Source: Symbiodinium natans | Lineage: Eukaryota > Sar > Dinophyceae > Suessiales > Symbiodiniaceae | DNA length: 64,000 nucleotides | Reading direction: 5' to 3' | Assembly (NCBI GenBank): GCA_905221605.1 | Contig: CAJNDS010002268.1 | Coordinates: 793,232-857,231, forward strand | Shown here: positions 1 to 9,500 of the stretch, one piece after another | How positions within the stretch are numbered: position 1 is the first letter of the stretch | Layout of the letters: each line of letters begins with the position of its first letter | Notes under the pieces: model-generated | The model's input: the letters and a program-made list of their open reading frames with translations, nothing else | The model's database searches: none | Told to the model about the DNA's origin: nothing | Program-made: the position numbers and the translations under genes

Positions 1-3000
1 CTCCTGTAGAAGCCCTATAATTGGGAGATCTAGCTGAAGAGAAAGGACAAGATTCAGCGAGAGCCATGGTAAGCAAGTGCGCAATGGAGATCATGAAGCA
101 TGTGTCGAACTGAAAGGTCTCCACAGATGGGCAGAGGTGGTAGCACATGCTGCCGACACCTTCTGCGATGAACGTGGTACCGATCGCGTAGAAAGTCCGA
201 ACATCAATTGAGCGAGATGCCAAGCGAAACTTCGCTTTCGTCAGCACGCCGTCGCCATTGGCGTCCAGCCTTTTAAAGGCAGCAAGCCAGTCCTCACGAG
301 AGAGGTGGCCGGCATCAGTTATGAAGTCAAAGGCGACCACGTCTCGGTGCTGCTCCTGCCACTCTTGTCTGGACACAACCCCATCCTTGTTGACATCAGC
401 ATCATCGAAGATCTTGGCCCATTCCGGCCGGGTAATTCCACCATAGGGATCCAGATGAACACTCCGGAATAATGCCTCCATGGTCCTCCGCATGAAGAGC
501 CGACACCGGCTCTCCGCGAAGAAGGTCTGAAGCATGGTGTGCACACCGGCCACGAAGTATGCCTTAATTGCTGAGGTTTAGGGTTTACACTTTCAGTTCT
601 ATAGGGGATTAGAGTATCCCAAAAAGGTGTAAAGTGTACTCACGCAGCTACTCAGATGCAAGGTTTGACAAGATGTGGTTCCATGGGATGTCCCACGCAA
701 GACCCGGATGGTAGCACTTCTCGTTGTAGAAGCAAATGTCCCTGTTTCCGGTCCTTGTCATCAAGCCATAGTGCGTGATCACGAACTGGGCAGCTGTTGC
801 CAAGAAGACGCCAATCATCAAAGCAAGTAGGGCGGGAAAGAAGGGTATGGGCTGGTAGATGAGCTGCAACTTCTCCCGAACCATGTCCAAGTGCTCACAG
901 CTTGGCAAAGGCATGAAGACCGGCCACAGCCGGTGTCGCGTCTGAGGCGCGGAGCTCACATGGTTCAAGAAGGTGTATGTCAGCCTCGCTTGGCCCCTTG
1001 AAAACTGCAACACAAATCCTCCTCTTTCTCTTAACTTTGGAACTTTCCCAAGGGCCCTAAACCCTAAACCCGACACCCTAAGCCCTAAACCCTAAACCCT
1101 AGACCCAATAAACGAAATAAGAAATTCTCGCAAAGGCCTACCCAGCAGCCAATACATCGCATTGACGCAGAACAAGGCCAGAGCAGGGCCAAGGACCATG
1201 ATGGCAGCGCCGGTCCACAGTTTCCTTTGGACGGCCATATGCTAGGGCCGCTAGGGCTAGGGCCGCTAGGGTTTAGGGTTTATGGTTTAGGGTTTGGGGT
1301 TTAGGGTTTAGGGTTTAGGGTTCAGGGTTTAGGGTTTAGGGTTTAGGGTTTAGGGTTTAGGGTTTAGGGTTTAGGCCTCTTAAACCCAAACGACAAAATC
1401 TCCCAAAACAGGGCCTACCCAGCTTCTGCAGCTGCTGATGCTCTGCATGAAACTCGACGTCCAGACGTGCCTCTGGGCAGCTGGGGTTGGAGGTGGTTCT
1501 CCTTGGTAGCCCAGCAAAATTAGGGTTTAGGGTTTAGGGTTTAAGGTTTAGGGTTTAGGGTTTAGGGTTTAGGGTTCCAGTAACCAGATTCGAATAAGGG
1601 TACCCTATTTGGGGGTTAGTTGCTTTAGAAGAGAACCCTGACCCCCAAAAAAGGGCAAAGGGGTACCACTGGGCCACCAAGCCTCAGGTACCGCAAGTTG
1701 CACACCACGAAGAGCAGCCACCTCCCTTCCTTGGTTGCCCCAGTAGCCATACAGTTTAGGGTTTAGGGCCAGGGTTTAGGTTTTAGGGTTTAGGGTTTCG
1801 GGTTAGGGTTTAGGGTTTAGGGTGTTAGGCTCCAGAACCCCAAAAAGAAAGGGGGCAGAAGGGCGCGTTTAGGGCTGCCAGGCCTCTTGCAGGGCCGGCA
1901 GGGAGCCCCTGCTGATCGTCATCATCCCGGAAGTTCCGAAACTCTCCTTGGTAGCCCATTAACCATGTTCTACTAACCGTTTAGGGTTTAGGGTTTAGGG
2001 TTTAGGGAAACCAGAACCCAACGAGAAGGGTAAAGGGCACCACTGGGCTACCAAGTCTCACTCATGGCGATCTGCAAGTTCCCTGTAGGGCTTGGCGCCC
2101 TGAATGACACCTTGGTTGCTCCTTAACCCCCACTAAAAGGGTCCAGGGTTAAGGGTTTAGGGTTTAGGGTTTAAGGTCTAGGGTTTAGGGTTTAGGGTTT
2201 AGGGTTTAGGGTTTAGGGACCCGAAACTGATTACAAAGACATAAGTTGTCGTAAAGTCTCACCTAGACACGGGGACCGATTGGAAACAGGACCAGACTTG
2301 GATGGGGTCGAAGCAGCCCCCTTCCTTAAGCACTTTGGCGATGCAGGGAGAGGACTCGTGCATGACGTATGCGTGGTAGACAACCTCCGGGTTCTGCACC
2401 TCGACTGAACTCGGAACCCTGGCAAAAAATTGTGATGCTAGCTGCTTATTCGGAGTTATAGTACCCCAAAAATCTAAAACAATGTTCCCAAGTATTCCCA
2501 AGGTGCCTCCTCGGGCACTTGCAGGCTCAAGCGCCAGGCATCAAGAGTGCCATCCTCCGGCATCCGAAAGAGGTGGAAGGCGGAGCGGCCGTTTTTGCCA
2601 CCTGGGGGTGTGCGATGTTAGGGGGTTTAGGGTTTAGGGTTTAGGGTTTAGGGTTTAGGGTTTAGGGTTTAGGGTTTAGGGTTTAGGGTTTAGGGTTTAG
2701 GGTTTAGGGTTTAGGGTTTAGGGTTTATAAATTAGGGTTAGGGTACCTTACTGGGGTCCTCATTCTAAGGGGATCCTACTATTTGGGGATTTACATTAGG
2801 GTCCCCTTACTAGCGTAAACCCCCACCTATGTCCATGGAGAACCTCCTGAGCTCGTCGTTGAGGGTCTCCTGCGCTTGCACACGGACCTGGGGGGGCCGG
2901 TGAGCTGATCATGGAAAAGAAGCTCTGTACGCGAGGGATACGAGAGCAAACCCATAAACCCTAAAACCTAAACTCTGCACACTTCCAAGCACCTGAACCC

Positions 3001-5184
3001 GAAACCCGAAACCCGAAACCCGAAACCCGAAACCCGAAACCCTAAACCCTAAACCCTAAACCCTAGCCCGAGGCCTGGAGATTTGCATTTACACTGGCTT
3101 GCACCCCAATCGAAAGCTGCGCGCTTCGCTCGGGGCCAACGCCTCGGACGCAGAGGAACCTGCTGGGAGCTTGAGCTTTAGGCTTAGGGGCTTAGGGGCT
3201 TAGGGCTTAGGGCTTAGGGGCTTAGGGCTTAGGGTTTAGGGTTTAGGGTTTAGGGTTTTAGGGTTTAGGGTTTTAGGGGTTTAGGGCATACTTGGAGGTT
3301 CATGACATGGTAAAAGTGGGGTAACTATACGTGTAACCCTATTTAGAGTATGTATAAGCCTACGTACTTAGAACTACCCATGAATCTCAATGTAAGTAGG
3401 GTTTAGGTTTTGCATGAGGGGTTTAGGATTTAGGGTTTAGAGCCCAGGCTTAAGAATGTCGCTACGGAGGGGACTGGCTAAGCGCTTTTTTGCCAGTACG
3501 AGTCTCGTTACGGGCTGGGGTGAGGCCTTGTGGGACCCTATCTGTTTATAACTGAGTTTAGAAGGACCAATAAACAGAGGGGGCGTGAGGGCTTTGCTCT
3601 TTGGATTCTGTGGCCGTGCGGCCCTGCCCTAAACCCTAAACCCTAAACCCTAAACCCTAAACCCTAAACCCTAAACCCTAAACCCTAAACCCTAAACCCT
3701 AAACCCTAAACCCTAAACCCCAGACCCTAAACCCACCTGTTGGTCCTCGCAGTCACCAGGCAGTCCTGCTCTTCGTTGGCGAAGTTCTCATCGTTGATCG
3801 GCACGGCGTGGCTCACGTAATGCAGCGCTGCTTCAAGGTGCGCGGTCTCACCTGGGTTTAGGGTTTAGGGTTTAGGGTTTAGGGTTCGGGTTTAGGGACT
3901 CTGAGTACCATGCCCTACTGTGGAAACCCTTCGATTTATCAGAGTCCATCCGAGGAACTAGGACAGCCAAATACTTGCCCGAAGCCCTAATACCAAAACC
4001 CTAAACCCTATTTACCAGAAGCCCTAAACCCTACAAGTAGAACCCTGGAAGCCTAAACCCTCAACCCTAGTTACCAGTAGCGATAACCCTTAAACCCTAA
4101 ACCTAAACCCTTCAACCCCTCAACACTGTTTTCCAGAAGCCCTAGATTCCAGAACCCTAAAACCTTAAACCCCCAACACTAGTTATTTGCCAGAAGCCCT
4201 AAACACGGGAACCCTAAACCCAAACCTTAAACCCTAAACCCCAAAACCCTAAACAAGCACCCAGTAACATGCCGAGCTTTGCCCTGGACGAGGCTGCGTG
4301 ATTGCAGTGACGTTCGTGTAGAGCCGGAAGTGCCTCCGGGTTGGATTGGGGTTTAGGGCTTAGGGGTTAGGGTTTACGGCTTAGGGCTTCGGGCTTAGGG
4401 CGTCCCTAACAAACCTCAAAGCCTAAACCAGAATGTTCTATGCTACCTAGGCTTGGGGATTAGGGTTTAGGGTTTGGGGTTTGGGGTTTGGGGTTTAGAC
4501 CCTGCAAACCCTCAACCCTGATAATCGCCACGGAAGGTGCCGCACCCACGAAGAGTCTGAGAGGCGCATGTTGAACTTCTCCATCTCCTCGGCCTCAGTT
4601 CGGCATCAGTCCTAAACCCTAAACCCTAAACCCTAAACCCCAAACCCGTGTCGGCGCTAGTCCCAGAGACTTGCCTACCTGAGGATTTCGGACTTCGGAT
4701 GGAGGACCAAGGATCTAGCAACATGTATTCCTGAAGAAGATATTTCTATACAGGGTCCCCTATAAAACCCTAAACCCTAAACCCTAAACCCCAAAATAGA
4801 AATGCAAATGTTCCTGGGACAGATCCAGCTGCAGTCACTTGCCCTGTGCAGTTGAATGCATCCTTACCTGGGAGCTGCCGAAGTTAGGGGTACCTTCTTG
4901 GGGTCCTTATTCTAAGGGAATCCTGCTATTTGGGTATATATATATACAGTATACATATACTTATCTATCTATCTATCTATCTACACGTATGTATGTAACT
5001 GTAAAAAAATAAATGTAAATACATAAAATATAAATAATATATATATATATATATATATATTGGGGGTCCCCTGTTTATTTCAGTGAAAATTCCCACCTCG
5101 CTCTTGGGATGCGGTGCAGGCTGGCGTGGACCAGGTTCCTCCCACCAGGGCCAGGGACGCCAGGGCAATCCAGCGGCCGCACAT
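1..5184 (-). CDS. SID-1-family (SIDT/CHUP) transmembrane protein with EF-hands, 5' part of gene, 17 exons seen
   Basis: SID-1 family proteins are multipass membrane proteins linked to dsRNA uptake or to cholesterol/lipid transport. Exons (minus): 5184-5097, 4867-4814, 4730-4679, 4593-4541, 4333-4269, 3851-3737, 3159-3099, 2887-2827, 2601-2517, 2418-2271, 2110-2060, 1946-1884, 1729-1683, 1501-1424, 1224-1147, 996-660, 562 to about 50. All junctions from exon 4 on keep phase; exon 3/4 is unresolved. It opens with a signal peptide (MCGRWIALASLALVGG), then an extracellular region with NCT and NVT glycosylation sequons. A hydrophobic helix follows (KLWTGAAIMVLGPALALF). Then come the family signatures RTGNRDICFYNEKC, HILSNLAYFVAG and, after the EF-hands, YAIGTTFIAEG...CYHLCP...FQFDTCFM. 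The C-terminal transmembrane block lies off the left edge. The family call is firm; the EF-hand insertion differs from animal SIDT proteins as I know them. Substrate is unknown. Confidence 0.82.
230..440 (-). other. EF-hand pair in the SID-1-like gene
   Basis: Inside the last visible exon, minus-strand translation gives two canonical calcium-binding loops: DADVNKDGVVSRQEW and, about 30 residues later, LDANGDGVLTKAKF. Asp or Asn sits at loop positions 1, 3 and 5, Gly at position 6 and a hydrophobic residue at position 8. They lie between the SNLAYFVAG membrane helix and the YAIGTTFIAEG helix, that is, in a loop between transmembrane segments. This suggests calcium control of the transporter or channel, which is inference. 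Confidence 0.85.
1502..1682 (-). repeat. Intron 13 of the SID-1-like gene: family F element with GC-AG ends
   Basis: On the minus strand the intron starts GCTTGGTGGCCCAGTGG and ends GGGCTACCAAG. These are the two inverted termini of family F. Removing it joins exons in phase 2. A TTTAGGG array sits inside at 1520-1575. Three consecutive introns (2059-1947, 1883-1730 and this one) carry the same terminal repeats, and the intron at 2270-2111 also ends CCAAG, so neighbouring introns are related sequences. Confidence 0.7.
1730..1883 (-). repeat. Intron 12 of the SID-1-like gene: family F element
   Basis: It begins GCCTGGCAGCCC and ends CAACCAAG on the minus strand, a degraded family F pair, with GC-AG borders and phase 0 on both sides. 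Telomere-type repeats lie inside. Confidence 0.6.
1947..2059 (-). repeat. Intron 11 of the SID-1-like gene: family F element with GA-AG ends
   Basis: Minus strand GAGACTTGGTAGCCCAGTGG to GGGCTACCAAG. The bases GAGA that open the intron are repeated where the next exon starts (GAGAGTTTC). Phase is 0 on both sides. Confidence 0.6.
2111..2270 (-). repeat. Intron 10 of the SID-1-like gene with GTGTC duplicated at both borders
   Basis: The upstream exon ends CCC, the intron opens GTGTCTAGG and closes CAACCAAG, and the next exon opens GTGTCATTC. The GTGTC pair is what a 5-bp target duplication would leave. Phase is 0. The interior is largely TTTAGGG repeats (about 2150-2217). Confidence 0.6.
2602..2826 (-). 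repeat. Intron 8 of the SID-1-like gene: family D element plus TTTAGGG array
   Basis: The intron begins GTGGGGGTTTACG, the family D terminus, and ends CCCCCAG. The family D body occupies 2742-2826. About 14 TTTAGGG units at 2625-2726 fill the rest. The flanking exons join in phase 1, and the first intron bases (GTGG) reappear as the first bases of the next exon. Confidence 0.65.
4868..5096 (-). repeat. Intron 1 of the SID-1-like gene, made of a family D element split by AT microsatellite
   Basis: The intron runs from GTGGGAATTTTC to CTCCCAG. Both ends resemble family D termini (GGGGGTTTACGAAAATAGGG and its complement), and the element body (TAGGATTCCCTTAGAATAAGGACCCC) is present. A (TA)n and TATC-rich microsatellite occupies about 4935-5060. 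Family D also forms an intron at 2602-2826 and, in the opposite orientation, at 45460-45667. Confidence 0.6.
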
Positions 5185-5617
5185 GGCGAGGAGGAGGCCT
5201 CTAGTTCCCTGAGCCCTACACCCTAAGCCCTAAACAAACCCTAAACCCTAAACCCTAAAACCTAAACGCTAAACCCTAAACCCTAAACCCTAGCCCTAAA
5301 CCCTAAACGCTGAACCGTAAGCATCCACAAGCCCTGGCTCTCCAGAAGGGTTGCGCTCATCATGGGGCTTCTGACCACGCTCTCCCCAAAACTTGAGCCG
5401 GAAAGATTGAAGTTGAACAGAATCAGCTGAACCCTAAACCCTAAACCCTAAACCCTAAACCCTAAACCCTAAACCCTAAACCCTAAACCCTAAACCCTAA
5501 ACCCTCACTTGAGGTTTACATATTGTCGGCTCTTGGAATTCTAGTGAAAGTTTGGGTACCCAATGTAAGAGAGGCCGAGTGCTTAGTCTTTTAGCAGGAC
5601 TCAGGATATGTTAACTT

Positions 5618-5702
5618 CTAGACCCAAGAGTAACCTAGGAATACAAAGGGCACCCTTTTTAGTTTCAAGGGATGATAAAGGAACCTAAACTCTGGGTCCC
5701 AG
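5618..5702. repeat. Family B inverted-repeat element
   Basis: Ends are CTAGACCCAAGAGTAACC and AACTCTGGGTCCCAG. In gene contexts this family gives GA-AG introns, because one end reads GACCCAGAGTAGG and the other ends CTAG. Confidence 0.6.
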
Positions 5703-6454
5703 ACATATTGCACTCACTTCCCTCCTTTTGGTAGTATCAATTCTTCATCTTTCTCCTAATTTAGTGTTAGTATCGCCTCCTTGAAAACTATGTGGTGTTT
5801 TAGTACCAATCATATGAGGGCATAAGTGAGTTCATGCGTGTATGCCGTACTCTAGGGTTTGGAGGCAGGGACGATCCAAGACCCGTCAGGATCAAGAACC
5901 CCCCCCCCAAAAAAAAAAAAACAACAACAAAAACAGACGATCTCAAATACTTGTCATGCCCAAAAAGAATAACACCGCATCCATACTCTTGTTAAACTAT
6001 CTCTAAACCCCAAACCCCAACAATCAGACTTCAACCTGAATAGAGGTCCTGCTTCGTAGCAGGTTTAGGGGGAAATACCTTCCCTAAACCCTAAACCCTA
6101 AACCCTAAACCCTAAACCCTAAACCCGTTTAGGCGTTAGGCTTTAGGGCAGCGGCTTCACCCCGAAGACAGTGTTGGCATCTCGTGGTTGGGGGCTTCCC
6201 GCGCTTCAAGTTTTCAGGGCTTCAGAACCTTTCCGGGTGACCTGAAAGGGGTTACCCTAAACCCTAAACCCTAAACCCTAAACCCTAAACCCTAAACCCT
6301 AAACCCTAAACCCTAAACCCTATGTCGGCTCCAGGCCAATCTTATGAGCAAGAGATGTGTGCGTGGGTGTGCATTGCGGAGCTTTCCATGAAGACACCGA
6401 CAATCCGCGCAACTCAGGCGCGACATGATGGGCTTAGGGTTTAGGGTTAGAATT

Positions 6455-6530
6455 TAGGGTTTAGGGGTTTAGGGGTTTAGGGGTTTAGGGGTTTAGGGGT
6501 TTAGGGGTTTAGGGGTTTAGGGTTAAGGGG
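6455..6530 (+). repeat. TTTAGGGG 8-mer variant array
   Basis: About eight tandem copies of TTTAGGGG rather than the usual TTTAGGG. A second array of the same variant lies at 61671-61741. Confidence 0.8.
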
Positions 6531-6556
6531 TTTAGGGTGTTTCACTCACTTGCGCT

Positions 6557-9500
6557 CCAGATGTCAATTGGTGTAAAGCAGCGTGTAGCCGTAATTCGTG
6601 GCCACTCTGCGGCAAGAGTTCGGGCTAAAATGCCCGGCAGGACAGAAGTCGAGGCACCATGCGAATCTGGTGCAGAGTCGTGAGTCGTAATTACCAGCTA
6701 GGTGCCTTCCTGCCACTGCCTCGCCTGCTGTGCAGAAAATGAGTTGGTAACAGGGGTCAGAGATGTTTGAGGTCTGTATGCGGTAGCACAGGAAGCGACT
6801 TCCTCAGTTTCTATCGCCTGTTGTGAATCATGCGGGGCTAGTATTGGTAACCATATACATAGCCGATTGAGTTGATATTTGCAGGGTTTATTGTGGGGCT
6901 CAGGGTTCCGATTTGCTGAGGGATTTTAGACTGTAGGATTTAGGTAGGATTACATATGCCTTTCAAGAGGTTCGAGGTTGCCTTGCTATCAGGGAGCCCT
7001 GATCAGCATGATTCCTCCACCAAATGGCGGTGGTTCCCCCATAAGGTACCTCTGTAGAAGAATTCTTAGAGAAACAGAAAGTACTCCCAAAAAAGGGGAA
7101 CAAATTAGAACAGCCCGCCCAAATGCCTCCTACCACGCCCCAAGATCCTACTGCGGCTAAAGCCTGGAAACCATTCATAGACACCAGAAGTGAAAAAACA
7201 AAAAAACAGCACAACATCTCTGAGTAGCAGCACGAAACGGGCTGCTGAAAATTGGCATTCGCCACCATGATGCTATTTTAAAGAAAGGCAGCAAGATTGA
7301 GTGCCTGATGCTGGCCAAGGTGTGGGGGTTACACGAGTCACGCCAAGGTCAGGAGATGCCCACTTGAAGTGGATTACGGTTTAGGGTTTGAGTTTATAGG
7401 AATTGTATAGGGTTTGTGTCCGGAGTTTTGTCAGGTGTCCGGAGGTTTGTCGGGTTTTGTTTTTGCTTTTGAATGAATGTGGTGCAGGGTTTGAAGCTTC
7501 TTGGAGCCTTAACGGATCTTGAATCCTTTTGGGGCCTCCTGCTGCCTTTTGGGGTCTCCTGGTGCCTTGTTGGGTTTTCTGGGGCCCTTTTGGGTTGGTG
7601 CCTCCTGGACTTTTGGGTCCTTGCGGCTTTCTGAGGGCCTCTAAAGTCTTGTGGGGCCTTGCGGGGCTTGCTTCTGCGCTTGCAGCCTTTTTGGCCTCTT
7701 TCCTCATTTGGTTGTTTTTGATGCCTGAGAGTCATGGTTTTTGTTCTTTTTGACATTGTGAAGGATGAAGGATTCTTGTACGAGCTGCTCGTAATGAAAC
7801 GCGTACAATTTCTACTTATCACGGCCATGAGGGTTTGGGGTTCAGGGTTTAGGGTTTCTGGTTTAGGGTTTCTGGTTTATGGTTTAGGGTTTAGAGTTTA
7901 GCGTTTAGAGTTTAGGGTTTAGGGTTTAGGGCTTGGCAGTCTTGGGGTGCGAGGCTTGGGGATTTCGCACTCGGCCTTGCACCTGCGGTCTGTACAGGTG
8001 AAACATCGCTGAGGAGGCACCTGCAAGCCAGGACTTTGAGAAGTTTAGGGTTTAGGGTTTAGGGTTTAGGGTTTAGGGTTTAGGGTTTAGGGTTTAGGGT
8101 TTAGGGTTTAGGGCTACTTGGAGGTTCATAGGTAGCTATCAGTAGGATTCTCAGTATGGTAACTATATTCTTATAACCCTGTTCAGGGTGCTCATAACCC
8201 TACTTATAGCTCCCCATGACCCTCCAAGTAAAAGGCTAGAAGGGTTTAGGGTTTAGGGTTTAGGGCATCCCACTTCCTCCTCTCTGTTTTTGTGACTCTC
8301 TCTCGCTTCTCTTCCTCTCTCTCTCTCTCTTTCAGTCAGGGCTTTGGGAGTTTAGGAGTCGGCGGGTTGTAAGGGTTCAGAGGTTTAGAGCTCAGGGGTT
8401 CAGAAGTGTTCGGGATTCAGTGGTTCAGACATGTGGGGGCTTTAGGTTTTCGCTTAGGGGTTCTGTGTTCAGGGCTTCCGGGTCTTTGGGTTTCACTTAA
8501 TTAGGCTCAGCCCTAAACCCTAAACCTCAAACCCTAAACCCTAAACCCTAAACCCTACAATATAACCCCAAAGGCTCTCCTGGGTCCCCGCGCAACATCA
8601 TGGGATTAGACGTTGTGGGGGCCCTCGGACACGGATCGCGTGGAAAAGGCCTCGGGACGGGGGGGTGTCGGCCGAAGAACTTGGAAGCGCAGACGCGAAG
8701 GGTTTAGGGTTTGGGGTTTAGAGTTCGGGCTTTAGGGTTTAGGGTTTAGGGCAAGAAGGGTTTAGGGGAAGAAGGGTTGAAGACGGTGAAGGTTTGGTCT
8801 TGAAGGGATCGTTTCTGCAGTAGGGCTTCACTCACGCCAAGAGGCCGCCCTTCCCCATAAAAACGGATCTCCCAAGAAAGCCCCGATAATAACTACAGTT
8901 TAGGGTTCGAGTTTAGGGTTTCAAGTGTACCTGTGCGGCCTTTGCGGATCCGGATGTTTTTGAGGGAGCTTTTAGCTGGTTGATCATGTCCAGAGAGAGT
9001 CGTGGAACCCTAAACCCCAAACCCCAAACCCTAAACCCTAAACCCCAAACCCTAAACCCTAGCTTTGTTTTGGCACATGGCTGGGACATGATTTCGCTGA
9101 TGAGTCGCAGGACATGACTAGCTGCATCCCACCACCTTCCACCAAGGCTGTATAGGCCTTGACATCTAGGGTTTAGGGTTTAGGGTTCAGGGTTCAGGGT
9201 TTGGGGTTTAGGGTTTAGGGCTAGGGTTTAGGGGCCTCCCCTAATCCCCGAACCTGGTTCAAAGTTGAGGGCTTAGGGTTCAAAACCCTACAACCCTAAA
9301 CCTACGACTAGTTTAGGGTTTAGGGTTTAGGGTTTAGGGTTTAGGGTTAGGGTTTAGGGTTTAGGGTTTAGGGAGGGTTTAGGGTTTAGGGTTTAGGGTT
9401 TAGGGTTTGGGGTTTAGGGTTTAGGGTTTAGGGTTTAGGGTTGAGGGTTGAGGGTTGAAGGTTTAGGTGTGGCTTGAAGCCCTAAACCCCTCTTGGTAGC

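Larger units (their letters stand above)
5185..6540. other. Spacer upstream of the SID-1-like gene, with repeats
   Basis: This holds CCCTAAA arrays (5427-5504, 6080-6125, 6256-6322), one family B element (5618-5702) and an A-rich run near 5910. A TTTAGGGG variant array lies at 6455-6530. One short plus-strand open island (6322-6440, MSAPGQSYEQEM...) has coding-like composition but no confirmed splice partners. The first exon of the SID-1-like gene starts at 5184, so its promoter should lie here; no recognisable core motif was seen. Confidence 0.5.

Noticed and set aside
7394-7828. 144-codon open frame as a gene
   Set aside because: Low-complexity, driven by degenerate G/T-rich repeats, and missing from the otherwise matching tandem unit 2.
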